A stretch of 64,000 bases of DNA from Paracoccaceae bacterium (GTDB lineage: Bacteria; Pseudomonadota; Alphaproteobacteria; Rhodobacterales; Rhodobacteraceae): positions 1-64,000 of the forward strand of contig CACAPQ010000009.1 in the NCBI GenBank assembly GCA_902534325.1, given 5' to 3'. Shown piece after piece: positions 41,097 through 49,104 of this stretch. The position numbers were made by a program, and so were the translations under genes. The notes beneath the pieces were generated by a model that had not been told where the DNA came from, searched no databases, and saw only the letters and a program-made list of their open reading frames with translations. Within the stretch, counting starts at the first letter, position 1; each line of letters begins with the position of its first letter.

Positions 41097-41507
41097 CTAA
41101 TTGGTTTTTCTATTTGGAGTGAATGGTAAAGGGGTTACGGGAATACCGTCATCGATGAGTGATTTGGCTTCTTCTGTTTTCGCTTCACCATATATGGGCC
41201 GCTCTGGCAAGTCTCCTAAATGCATAGCTCTCGCTTCTTTCACAAAATCTTTGCCAACATAATGGGAGTTTTCTTCAACATGTTTTTTAATTTCTGCAAT
41301 TGCTTGTTCTGCAGGATGCTTCTTCTTGACACTGATTTTCGCGTTTTTATTTACGCGTGGCGCCATTATGGCTTTTTCGATCTTCGAACTTCCACAAATT
41401 GAACAAGCGATCATTTTACTAGCTCTCAGTTTTTCAAAAGCAGAGCTTGATTGAAACCAACTATCGAAGGTATGCTCTTTATCACATTTTAATGTGTATT
41501 GGATCAT
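41097..41507 (-). CDS. DUF1178 family protein
   Basis: Small 136-residue protein of unknown function. It starts with MIQYTLKCDKEHTFDSWFQS, the conserved N-terminus of DUF1178, followed by CSICGSSKIEKAIMAPRV, which looks like a zinc-ribbon CxxC half. A longer frame runs to 41555, but the ATG at 41507 with AGGAA upstream matches the family start. The C-terminal segment ends with PVTPLPFTPNRKTN, also typical. Role unknown; perhaps a metal-binding regulatory or assembly factor. Confidence 0.85.
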   Translation of the reverse strand: MIQYTLKCDKEHTFDSWFQSSSAFEKLRASKMIACSICGSSKIEKAIMAPRVNKNAKISVKKKHPAEQAIAEIKKHVEENSHYVGKDFVKEARAMHLGDLPERPIYGEAKTEEAKSLIDDGIPVTPLPFTPNRKTN

Positions 41508-41696
41508 TTTTTTTAAATTCCTACGCTTACTTGTAAGTTGTTTATGACCGCCCACGATTTAGTACGTGTTCTCATTAAAGTCTGTGACCGAATATACTAA
41601 AAAAATAAATAAGTAATTTATTAAGAAATTCAATTAGTACCAGAGACATAAAACTACTTTTTCCTCAAAATAAACGCATTTTTATTACTTTTTCGC

Positions 41697-41724
41697 TTGC
41701 CGCTGTCGTTTTTTAGTCTAAATA
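41697..41724 (+). promoter_or_regulatory. Candidate promoter of the TRAP operon
   Basis: TTGCCG at 41697-41702 and TAAATA at 41719-41724, separated by 16 bases. The -10 element overlaps the left arm of the palindrome at 41721-41739, so a protein bound there would block the promoter. The leader to the dctP ATG would be about 50 bases. Confidence 0.35.
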
Positions 41725-41739
41725 CAGCGCACCTGTATT
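41721..41739. promoter_or_regulatory. 19-bp palindrome upstream of the TRAP operon (operator candidate)
   Basis: AATACAG at 41721-41727 and CTGTATT at 41733-41739 form a perfect 7-bp inverted repeat around CGCAC. It lies 43 bases before the dctP ATG and overlaps a possible -10. A related sequence, CTGTATACAGCGC, occurs just after the last gene of the operon at 46228. Confidence 0.45.
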
Positions 41740-41782
41740 CAATAAGAATCGATTAAATTTTTCAACGACTGGGAGACATTTT

Positions 41783-42865
41783 ATGGAACGTCGTAATTTT
41801 CTAAGAGGTGCTGCGTTAGCGGGAACCGGCGCTGCCCTCGCAACACCAGCTGTGTCAGGTGGACACGGCACTGTATTAACAATGGTTCAATCATGGCCTC
41901 GAGGCTTTGCTGTTCTTGATGATGCAGCACGATACTTTGCTGACATGGTTGCACAAATGTCAGATGGAACTTTAACTATTGATAGAAAAGCACCAGGCGA
42001 ATTGGTTGGTGCTTTGGAAGTGTTTGATGCTGTTACTTCTGGTCAGGCAGATATGTATCACTCAGCGGACTATTATTTTATTGGTCAGCATCCTGCTTTG
42101 GCTTATTACACAGCGGTACCGTTCGGTGGTACAGCACAAGAAGTTACCAACTGGTATTATCACGGTGGTGGAGAGCAAATCCATGATGAAATTGGTCAAA
42201 TTTTCAATTTTAAGGGTTTACTCGCTGGTAACTCAGGTGGTCAATCTGGTGGTTGGTTTCGTAAGGAGATGACTTCTCCAGACGACTTCAACGGACTGAA
42301 ATATCGTATGCCTGGCCTTGGCGGTAAAGTGCTAGGTAAACTTGGTGCATCTGTCCAAAACATTCCAGGTGGTGAACTATATCAAGCCCTTTCATCGGGT
42401 GCTCTTGATGGACTTGAATGGGTTGGTCCGGCAGCTGACGAACGAGCTGGTTTTTGGGAAGTTGCAAAAGTATACTACACAGCCGGTTTTCATGAGCCAG
42501 GATCAGCTCTCTCCGCAAATATGAATTTGGACAAGTGGAATACGCTGTCCGAACCTCATCAAGCTATTTTGCGATATGCTTCTATGGCTACTACTTTGTA
42601 TCAGCTGTCTGAAACATTTTCTGCAAACGGCGCTGCACTTCAAAGAATGCAGTCACAAGGTGTGAAGGCTTTACAATTTTCTGACGAAATCTGGGATGCG
42701 TTTGGAGCTGCATCTAAAGAAATAATGGATGAAAATATGGACGATGAGTTGTTCAGAACAACTCGTGCTAGCTTCGAAGCTTCATTGGCAGACTCTGCCG
42801 CATGGATCAGTAAGTCAGACGGTTATTACGTACAACAGCGTGTTCGCGTTCTAGGCGGATCATAA
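41783..42865 (+). CDS. TRAP transporter substrate-binding protein (DctP/TakP-like)
   Basis: Periplasmic receptor that hands an organic acid to the TRAP membrane subunits. The 360 residues begin with a twin-arginine signal (RRNFLRGAALAG), cleaved near residues 24-26. The mature part shows landmarks of the 2-oxoacid receptor TakP and the FcbT1 branch: APGELVGALEVFDAV, YYHGGGEQI, QSGGWFRKEM and GLEWVGPAADE. A 2-oxo acid or other monocarboxylate is therefore likely, but aromatic or other acids are possible in the FcbT group. It starts the operon after a GGGAG ribosome-binding site. Confidence 0.92.
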   Translation: MERRNFLRGAALAGTGAALATPAVSGGHGTVLTMVQSWPRGFAVLDDAARYFADMVAQMSDGTLTIDRKAPGELVGALEVFDAVTSGQADMYHSADYYFIGQHPALAYYTAVPFGGTAQEVTNWYYHGGGEQIHDEIGQIFNFKGLLAGNSGGQSGGWFRKEMTSPDDFNGLKYRMPGLGGKVLGKLGASVQNIPGGELYQALSSGALDGLEWVGPAADERAGFWEVAKVYYTAGFHEPGSALSANMNLDKWNTLSEPHQAILRYASMATTLYQLSETFSANGAALQRMQSQGVKALQFSDEIWDAFGAASKEIMDENMDDELFRTTRASFEASLADSAAWISKSDGYYVQQRVRVLGGS

Positions 42866-42877
42866 AAAAGTATTTTT

Positions 42878-42898
42878 CTGGGGTCGTTTAGACCCCAG
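42878..42898 (+). terminator. Intra-operon hairpin between the TRAP receptor and permease genes
   Basis: CTGGGGTC (42878-42885) and GACCCCAG (42891-42898) form a perfect 8-bp stem with a GTTTA loop, followed by GATTTTC. The short T tract suggests a leaky terminator or a 3' stabiliser, a common device giving many more receptor than permease molecules in solute-binding-protein operons. Confidence 0.6.
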
Positions 42899-42921
42899 GA
42901 TTTTCAACCCAGAGTTTTTCT

Positions 42922-43857
42922 ATGGAAAATCAGCAAACAGTAAGTTTGGCTAGTACTGCCTCAGCTTTATATGATGGTGCCGTTTGGTTTTTTCAAAACC
43001 TGATATTTGCCGCTTATAACATTGGCTATGCAGTTTCAAATCCTGGATTGTGGCTCGATTGGAGCGAAAAGAAGTCAATTATGAGATTTGTCTATTACGG
43101 CGGGTCTGTTGAGTTTTTTTTCGCAGTTCTATTAATAGTAATAGTTTTATTTTTTATTGGTGTTTTAAGGCCATCTCTAATGTGGGGACAAATTAGGGTT
43201 CTTGAGGGTTTTGCAAACACTGTTGGTCGGTTTTTTGCCTGGGCCGGACTTTTAATGGTATTGCAGCAAGTATTAATAGTTGTAATGCAGCGGATTTTTA
43301 CAAGACCCGATATTGTGCTGAGTTTTGGAGTCCCTTTGAGTTATGATATAAGTTGGTACGCTGAAGAATTGAAGCTATACAACGCGCTTGTTGTTAGTCT
43401 CTGTGCCACTTACACATTTGTCCAAGGTGGGCACGTACGCGTGGATTTGTTTTATGCAGGCGCTAAGTTTCGAACAAAAAAAATCGTCGATATGTTTGGT
43501 TCGATAGTGTTTATGTTGCCAATGGCAGTTATTATTTGGATGTATGGTTGGTACTTTCTATGGCGGCATCTAATTGTGCCAAAACCGTCTGCGTCAGACG
43601 CTTTGGATCGCCTGCTTGCTAAGTCTAGGGTTTTGAAGTGGAATGTTGAGACGATTGGGTTTTCTCCTAACGGTTTCACAGGATACTTTATCTTCAAGAT
43701 CTTGTTAGTCGCATTTGCGGGAATGATCTTTATTCATGCGGTGGCATTTTTCATGCGGTCGTTTCAGGAACTTCGTGAAGGGCAATCGAGCGAGAACAAG
43801 TACAAAGACCTCGATCAGCTTCCAGATTTAACTGAAGCTGCGAAAACTGAGAATTAG
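42922..43857 (+). CDS. TRAP transporter small membrane subunit (DctQ, enlarged)
   Basis: Small integral membrane subunit of the TRAP permease. The 311 residues are longer than the usual 160-230. The DctQ core is recognisable from about residue 80 onward: FANTVGRFFAWAGLLMVLQQV, then TYTFVQGGHVRVDLFY, the conserved GxHVRVD motif, and VDMFGSIVFMLPMAVIIWMYGWYF. The first 75 residues form an extra segment with a hydrophobic stretch. It sits 56 bp after the receptor gene and 11 bp before the large subunit gene. Its length fits the FcbT2 subgroup (COG4665). Confidence 0.88.
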   Translation: MENQQTVSLASTASALYDGAVWFFQNLIFAAYNIGYAVSNPGLWLDWSEKKSIMRFVYYGGSVEFFFAVLLIVIVLFFIGVLRPSLMWGQIRVLEGFANTVGRFFAWAGLLMVLQQVLIVVMQRIFTRPDIVLSFGVPLSYDISWYAEELKLYNALVVSLCATYTFVQGGHVRVDLFYAGAKFRTKKIVDMFGSIVFMLPMAVIIWMYGWYFLWRHLIVPKPSASDALDRLLAKSRVLKWNVETIGFSPNGFTGYFIFKILLVAFAGMIFIHAVAFFMRSFQELREGQSSENKYKDLDQLPDLTEAAKTEN

Positions 43858-43868
43858 GAACGAGAATT

Positions 43869-46226
43869 ATGTTGTTTGGTCTTGATGGCGTAGAAATTGG
43901 TTTAATAATCGTATTCGTTTGCCTTTTTGGGGGCATCCTGTCAGGATTTCCGGTTGCGTTTGCCATTGGTGGCGCTGGCGTCGTATCTTTTGGCATAATC
44001 GCAATGTTGGATGGTGCTGGTATACTCGTCCATCAAGCCATTGATACGACATCCCAAATGTACAGGGAATTGTTGGCGTCAGGGGTGAAAGCTGACCAAA
44101 TTTCAACTTTTCGTTATCCCGATTTGCCTAGAATTGTTGAACCACTCTTTAAAGGTGGGTGGGAAACTGCTCTGGAAAGGAACATTTCGTTCATCGTAAA
44201 CCGTATTAATGAACGTGTCCTAGCTGGTCAGTCTATTGAAGTTCTGCTTGCAGTTTTGATGTTCGTTTTAATGGGTATTACTTTAGAGAGATCTAAGATA
44301 GCGAATGATTTACTGACTACGATGGCGCGAGTTTTTGGACCTTTGCCTGGTGGCCTGGCTGTTTCTGTTGTCGTTGTTGGGGCTTTCTTAGCGGCATCGA
44401 CGGGTATAGTCGGAGCTACTGTAGTTACCATGGGTTTACTGTCATTGCCCACAATGCTTAGAAACGGATATTCGCCTGAGCTGTCCACCGGAGTAATTGC
44501 TGCTTCTGGCACCTTGGGACAAATTATACCTCCTTCTATAGTAATCGTTTTATTGGGGACTTTGACTGGCGATTTATATTCCGCTGCTCAGGAAGCGAGG
44601 GCGCAGAGCATGGGTTGCACTGATGCACTTACGTATCTCGGTAAGCCAGCTGTTGTTTCTGTTGGTTCATTGTTCCAGGCCGCGCTCCTTCCAGGAATTA
44701 TGCTTGCCCTTTTATACGCCATATATGCTTTTGGTTATGCTTTATTAAACCCTTCAAAAGCTCCTGCCGTTGCTGGCGAGGTTATGGACACTAAAACGGG
44801 CACAGCTCAACAGTCATTGACATGGTTTGTGTATGTTCCCGTGGGAGTTATTGGTGCAGCGATCTTATTGAATATGGGCGGTGTGTCAGGGAGCCAATCG
44901 ATTTATGTTGAATCGTATTCAGATATTGGCCAGGAGGCAAGCTTACGGACAAACGTTTCTGAGGAGTGCCAGCAATCCATGATAGAGCTTCATGGACAGG
45001 AGGCCTGGGATAAAGCGATTGCGCAGCAAGTGTCAATTGATGCGTCAGGCGGTGTTGCAGAAAGTGAGAAACGTTCTGACGAGGAGATAGCGGCCTTAGT
45101 TGCTGAGAAAATCGCCTCTGCTCCCCCTATAGGCACCGGCATACTGATACTGTTCGTGCTATCTGGAATTTTCTTTTCTTTTGCTAAAGGCGTGGCACCT
45201 AATTTGGACCAGAAACTTTTACTTATTGGCGGTTTAGGAACAGCACTTTTATTAGTATCTGACATTCTTTTAATTAAACCTGATGCCTCTGCGTCGATGA
45301 CTTGGGCGCTTCTAGCCGTACCGGTAATATTAATCCTCTACTCTTCCAAAACTGCAGTTTTACGTCTAGCAGACAATGAGTTATTAAGAGTTGTTTTTCC
45401 TCCACTTGTTCTGATCGTTGCTGTTTTAGGGTCTATACTTGGCGGTATTACTAACCCCACCCCAGCGGCTGCTCTTGGTGCAGCTGGAGCAATCATGTTG
45501 GCAGCGTATCGTAAGTTAAAAGAAACCGACCGCTCTGGAAAGTTTGTTATTACCGCAACATTCGCTTTAATTATAATGCTTCTTGTTGGTATTAACTTCG
45601 ACTTGCGTATCAATACAGAACAAGTTTCTGTTGAAAGCTGGGTTGCATTTTTTGTAGCCTATGGAGCTTATCTGACAGCAATAGTCGGATTGGTTTACGC
45701 TTGTTGGGTTTTGTATGCCGCTGGCGTAATGACGTCAGTCGTTCAAGAAACAAGTAAAGTAACGACAATGGTATTTGCCATCCTAATCGGATCGCAACTT
45801 TTGAATTTAGTTGTGATCTCATTTGGTGGTGAACATTATATTCAACAATTTCTTCGATCTTTTGATAGTGAAGTAACCGTATTTTTGATCGTTATGCTTG
45901 TCCTATTTATTTTAGGGTTTGTGCTGGATTTTCTTGAGATTATTTACATTGTGATCCCGATTGTTGGTCCAGTGATTTATGGTGGAACATTTGACCCCCT
46001 TTGGGTAACAATTATGGTTGCGATTAATCTTCAAACCTCTTTTCTCACTCCTCCCTTTGGCTTTGCTTTGTTTTACTTGAGAGGCGTTTCTCCAAAATCG
46101 GTTACCACGGGCCATATCTACCGGGGCGTGGTTCCATTTGTGCTGATACAAATCATTGGATTAACGATGCTCTATTTTGCACCATCCATTGTAACGATCG
46201 TTCCTCAACTTCTTGGCGGAAATTAA
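43869..46226 (+). CDS. TRAP transporter large permease subunit (DctM/FcbT3-like, 785 aa)
   Basis: Main transport subunit, an ion-transporter superfamily protein. DctM core pieces are seen at residues 1-50 (GFPVAFAIGGAG), 115-297 (LAASTGIVGATVVTMGLLSL; SGTLGQIIPPSIVIVLLG), 505-550 (LGSILGGITNPTPAAALGA) and 612-785 (KVTTMVFAILIGSQ; LQTSFLTPPFGFALFYLRG). Between them are extra blocks: a 65-residue soluble part (50-115), about 205 residues (297-505) with additional helices and a polar stretch at 342-418, and about 60 residues (550-610). The result is nearly double the usual 430 residues. It is not a frameshift, as all parts lie in one open frame. Confidence 0.9.
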   Translation: MLFGLDGVEIGLIIVFVCLFGGILSGFPVAFAIGGAGVVSFGIIAMLDGAGILVHQAIDTTSQMYRELLASGVKADQISTFRYPDLPRIVEPLFKGGWETALERNISFIVNRINERVLAGQSIEVLLAVLMFVLMGITLERSKIANDLLTTMARVFGPLPGGLAVSVVVVGAFLAASTGIVGATVVTMGLLSLPTMLRNGYSPELSTGVIAASGTLGQIIPPSIVIVLLGTLTGDLYSAAQEARAQSMGCTDALTYLGKPAVVSVGSLFQAALLPGIMLALLYAIYAFGYALLNPSKAPAVAGEVMDTKTGTAQQSLTWFVYVPVGVIGAAILLNMGGVSGSQSIYVESYSDIGQEASLRTNVSEECQQSMIELHGQEAWDKAIAQQVSIDASGGVAESEKRSDEEIAALVAEKIASAPPIGTGILILFVLSGIFFSFAKGVAPNLDQKLLLIGGLGTALLLVSDILLIKPDASASMTWALLAVPVILILYSSKTAVLRLADNELLRVVFPPLVLIVAVLGSILGGITNPTPAAALGAAGAIMLAAYRKLKETDRSGKFVITATFALIIMLLVGINFDLRINTEQVSVESWVAFFVAYGAYLTAIVGLVYACWVLYAAGVMTSVVQETSKVTTMVFAILIGSQLLNLVVISFGGEHYIQQFLRSFDSEVTVFLIVMLVLFILGFVLDFLEIIYIVIPIVGPVIYGGTFDPLWVTIMVAINLQTSFLTPPFGFALFYLRGVSPKSVTTGHIYRGVVPFVLIQIIGLTMLYFAPSIVTIVPQLLGGN

Positions 46227-46227
46227 A

Positions 46228-46237
46228 CTGTATACAG
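46228..46237. promoter_or_regulatory. CTGTATACAG palindrome after the TRAP operon
   Basis: Perfect 10-bp palindrome two bases after the large-subunit stop codon, followed by CGC. It shares TACAGCGC with the operator candidate at 41721-41739 in front of the same operon. It could be a second site for the same regulator, controlling the gene at 46341 or acting by looping. Confidence 0.3.
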
Positions 46238-46340
46238 CGCTGATTATTGGTTTATCTGTAGTATAATCACAACTCTGTAGATTTGTATCTAAAGTCGTAA
46301 TAGGACTAGGATAATCTAATTTGTAGAGTGGAAGAGTATA

Positions 46341-47411
46341 TTGCTTCTAGGAACTAAAATTATTGAGTTTGAAGGTTTAGGACCAGCCCCTTTTGCCGGA
46401 CGTATGTTAGCAGAGCTTGGTGCAGATGTACTAGTTATAAAAAATTTAAATCAAAGGGAAAAATCACTAAAGAATAGTGTATTAAATGCGGGAAAAAAAG
46501 CCGTCTTTCTCGATTTAAAAGATGCAGGTGACCATTCGATAGCTTTAGAATTAATCAGAGAAAGTGATGCTCTTATTGAAGGCTTTCGTCCTGGTGTAAT
46601 GGAGCGCTTAAATCTTGGTCCCAAAGATCTTAAAAAGGCAAATAAAAGACTGATCTATGGACGAATGACAGGCTGGGGTCAGACAGGCCCACGGTCTAAA
46701 CAAGCTGGCCACGATCTCAACTATATTGGGCTAAATGGTGCTCTGCATTACGCTTCTCAAGCTGGAGATATACCACAAACGATCCCAACCTTGGTGGGGG
46801 ATATTGGAGGTGGATCACTTTATCTCATTATTGGAATATTATCTGGACTACTAAACGCTCAAAATACGGGAGAAGGCACTATAGTAGATGCAGCCATTGT
46901 TGATGGTTCAGCCCATATGATGAACCTTTTGATGTCAATGCAAGATACAGGCTCAATTGAAATGAAACGAGGGCTCAGCCTTTTAGATGGGTCACATTTA
47001 TCCCGGTGTTACAGATGTTCTGACGGGAAATATATTTCGGTACAATGCTTGGAACCCAAATTTTATAATCAATTTTTAGAAGTTTTGTCGGTTGATAAAA
47101 ATCCTCTCATGCAAACACAGTACGATAGTAGTCAGTGGAAGGCTCAAACTGAATTTTTAAGTGATATATTCCAAGAAAATCCACAATCTTATTGGATAGA
47201 ATTATTTTCTGATTTAGATGCCTGCGTTGCACCAATTTTAAATCCTGAAGAAGCTGAATCTGATCCTCATATTAAATCAAGAGAAATATGGGTTCGAGAA
47301 AATGGCTATTTGATGGCTTCTGCTGCACCGCGGTTTGATGATAAAAGGCCAAAGAACCTTAAATCTGAAATAATAGTTGATAAAAAAGATATTATTTCTG
47401 ACTGGACTTGA
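46341..47411 (+). CDS. CaiB/BaiF family protein, alpha-methylacyl-CoA racemase-like
   Basis: Family III CoA-transferase fold protein of 356 residues. It has IIEFEGLGPAPFAGRMLAEL at the N-terminus and QAGHDLNYIGLNGALH with His 124. Asp 154 in VGDIGGGS lies 30 residues later, the same spacing as the catalytic His126/Asp156 pair of mycobacterial alpha-methylacyl-CoA racemase. This favours a 2-methylacyl-CoA racemase over a CoA transferase. The start is a TTG at 46341 with a weak purine-rich site. A nitroreductase gene follows 12 bp later. Confidence 0.87.
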   Translation: MLLGTKIIEFEGLGPAPFAGRMLAELGADVLVIKNLNQREKSLKNSVLNAGKKAVFLDLKDAGDHSIALELIRESDALIEGFRPGVMERLNLGPKDLKKANKRLIYGRMTGWGQTGPRSKQAGHDLNYIGLNGALHYASQAGDIPQTIPTLVGDIGGGSLYLIIGILSGLLNAQNTGEGTIVDAAIVDGSAHMMNLLMSMQDTGSIEMKRGLSLLDGSHLSRCYRCSDGKYISVQCLEPKFYNQFLEVLSVDKNPLMQTQYDSSQWKAQTEFLSDIFQENPQSYWIELFSDLDACVAPILNPEEAESDPHIKSREIWVRENGYLMASAAPRFDDKRPKNLKSEIIVDKKDIISDWT

Positions 47412-47423
47412 GAGAAAATAATT

Positions 47424-48095
47424 ATGTCACCAGAGCTTAAAGATCTTGATAAACTGATGAACTGTCGCTTTTCCTGCCGTGGATTTTTGACTAAAGCAGT
47501 TGAGCAAAAATTTATAGACCAAATAATTGAGACTGCTCAAAAAGTCCCATCTTGGTGCAACTCGCAACCTTGGCAGGTTATTTTGCTCCGGCAAGAGACA
47601 CGAGAGTTACTTTCTGAAAAGTTAGTTTATTCAGCAGATCAAGCTTTTGAAACGCCAGATATAGATTTTCCCAAGCGTTATGCTGGTGTTTATAAAACCC
47701 GTCGATCTACTTGTGGATGGCAGTTGTATAATGCGGTTGGCGTTCAAAAGGGTGATAGAGAAGGTGCAAGTCAGCAAATGGCGAAAAATTATGAATTTTT
47801 TGGTGCGCCTCACGTTGCTATAATAACAACTCCAAAAGACCTTGGAGCTTATGGAGTTTTAGACTGTGGAGCTTTTATTACTGCTTTTACTTTAGCAGCT
47901 GCGGCAATTGGAGTTTCATCAATACCACAAGCTGCAATTGCTGGGCGTGCACCGATTGTCCGTGAAGTTTTAAATATTGAAGAAGATCGTGATGTATTAT
48001 GTGCCATCTCATTCGGTTTTGCGGATAAAGATAACCCAGCAAATAGTTTTAGAACCCAAAGAGCCGACTTAGATGAATTCGTAGAATGGGTGTGA
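47424..48095 (+). CDS. Nitroreductase family flavoprotein
   Basis: FMN-dependent NAD(P)H oxidoreductase of 223 residues. Seen are the N-terminal RFSCRGFLTKAVEQKFI, the FMN-binding VPSWCNSQPWQVI, the ITAFTLAAAAIGVSSIPQAAI helix and the C-terminal ISFGFADKDNPANSFRT motif. The family reduces nitroaromatics, quinones or enoates, and the natural substrate is unclear. It is likely co-transcribed with the CaiB/BaiF gene 12 bp upstream. Confidence 0.9.
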   Translation: MSPELKDLDKLMNCRFSCRGFLTKAVEQKFIDQIIETAQKVPSWCNSQPWQVILLRQETRELLSEKLVYSADQAFETPDIDFPKRYAGVYKTRRSTCGWQLYNAVGVQKGDREGASQQMAKNYEFFGAPHVAIITTPKDLGAYGVLDCGAFITAFTLAAAAIGVSSIPQAAIAGRAPIVREVLNIEEDRDVLCAISFGFADKDNPANSFRTQRADLDEFVEWV

Positions 48096-48132
48096 ACTTG
48101 TTAATTTTTCAATAGTAAATTTTTTAGTGTAG

Positions 48133-48789
48133 ATGGATCTATCCAAACCAATTGATATTTACTGTGAGCGGCTGGACATTGGTATATGGGCCGAACCAAT
48201 AAATGCGGTTACTAATATTGCTTTCATTTTGGCTGCTATTATTATGTGGTTAAGATGTAAGAATTTGGTTGAGGGCAAGATATTATCCTTTCTTCTGTTC
48301 TCAATTGGATGCGGTTCTTTTCTGTTTCATACTTATGCACAAACTTGGGCAGCTCTTTTAGATGTCACGGCAATCCTTATTTTCATATTGACCTATATCT
48401 TTGTGGCAAATCGTAGGTTCTTGGTTTGGTCAAAAATGGTTAGTTTAATTGGTGTCATATTGTTTTTTCCATATCAATTACTTTTGGTGAGTATTTTATC
48501 AAATATTCAGTTTTTTGGTTCATCTGTGCAATATATTCCGGTTGCGATTTTGATATTTATCTACTCAGGTTTATTGCGTAAATCTGAACCAAATTTATCT
48601 CGTGGATTATTTATTGGTGCGGCTATTCTATGTTTATCTATTATTTCAAGGACTGTTGATGAACCACTTTGTTCAATATTGTCAGTAGGAACTCATTTTG
48701 TTTGGCATATTTTGAATGCTATAATGCTATCGTGGATGATAGAAATTTTAAGAAGACATATGCTTGCAGGTTACTCTCTAGGGCGTTAA
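48133..48789 (+). CDS. Alkaline-ceramidase-like integral membrane hydrolase
   Basis: 218-residue protein with about seven hydrophobic helices, of the ceramidase/CREST superfamily (PF05875 type). The active-site set of human ACER3 is present with correct spacing: S62-x-x-x-H66, D77 eleven residues later, and H188-x-x-x-H192 in GTHFVWH, giving a zinc site. E21 and N24 in WAEPINAVTN match the N-terminal motif. CREST enzymes cleave amide or ester bonds in lipids. Whether this bacterium makes ceramides is unknown, so ornithine or other aminolipids are alternative substrates. It stands between a nitroreductase and gatC, 27 bp from the latter. Confidence 0.85.
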   Translation: MDLSKPIDIYCERLDIGIWAEPINAVTNIAFILAAIIMWLRCKNLVEGKILSFLLFSIGCGSFLFHTYAQTWAALLDVTAILIFILTYIFVANRRFLVWSKMVSLIGVILFFPYQLLLVSILSNIQFFGSSVQYIPVAILIFIYSGLLRKSEPNLSRGLFIGAAILCLSIISRTVDEPLCSILSVGTHFVWHILNAIMLSWMIEILRRHMLAGYSLGR

Positions 48790-48816
48790 ACGGGATAACA
48801 AAAATGGAGTTTCAGT

Positions 48817-49104
48817 ATGTCGATTGATGAGAATACAGCAGCTAAGGTTGCGAAACTCGCCCGCATCGAAGTTGAAAGCCAAGATCTAACAGCTCTGGCT
48901 AAAGAATTTAATGATATCTTAGGATTCATTGAGCAGCTGAATGAAGTTGACGTTGAAGGCATTGAACCCATGACATCAGTTACTCCACAGAAGTTAATAC
49001 GTCGTAGCGATAATATTACTGATGGCGATAAACAAAGTTCTGTACTAAAAAATGCGCCTCTCTCCAGAGAGGGTTTTTACGCTGTGCCAAAGGTTGTGGA
49101 GTGA
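48817..49104 (+). CDS. gatC: Asp-tRNA(Asn)/Glu-tRNA(Gln) amidotransferase subunit C
   Basis: Small stabilising subunit of the GatCAB amidotransferase that makes Gln-tRNA and Asn-tRNA from mischarged precursors. The 95 residues start [19 protein letters not shown] and contain [23 protein letters not shown] and the C-terminal [12 protein letters not shown], all family hallmarks. Its stop overlaps the gatA start by one base (TGATG). gatB is not in this window. Confidence 0.96.
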   Translation: MSIDENTAAKVAKLARIEVESQDLTALAKEFNDILGFIEQLNEVDVEGIEPMTSVTPQKLIRRSDNITDGDKQSSVLKNAPLSREGFYAVPKVVE

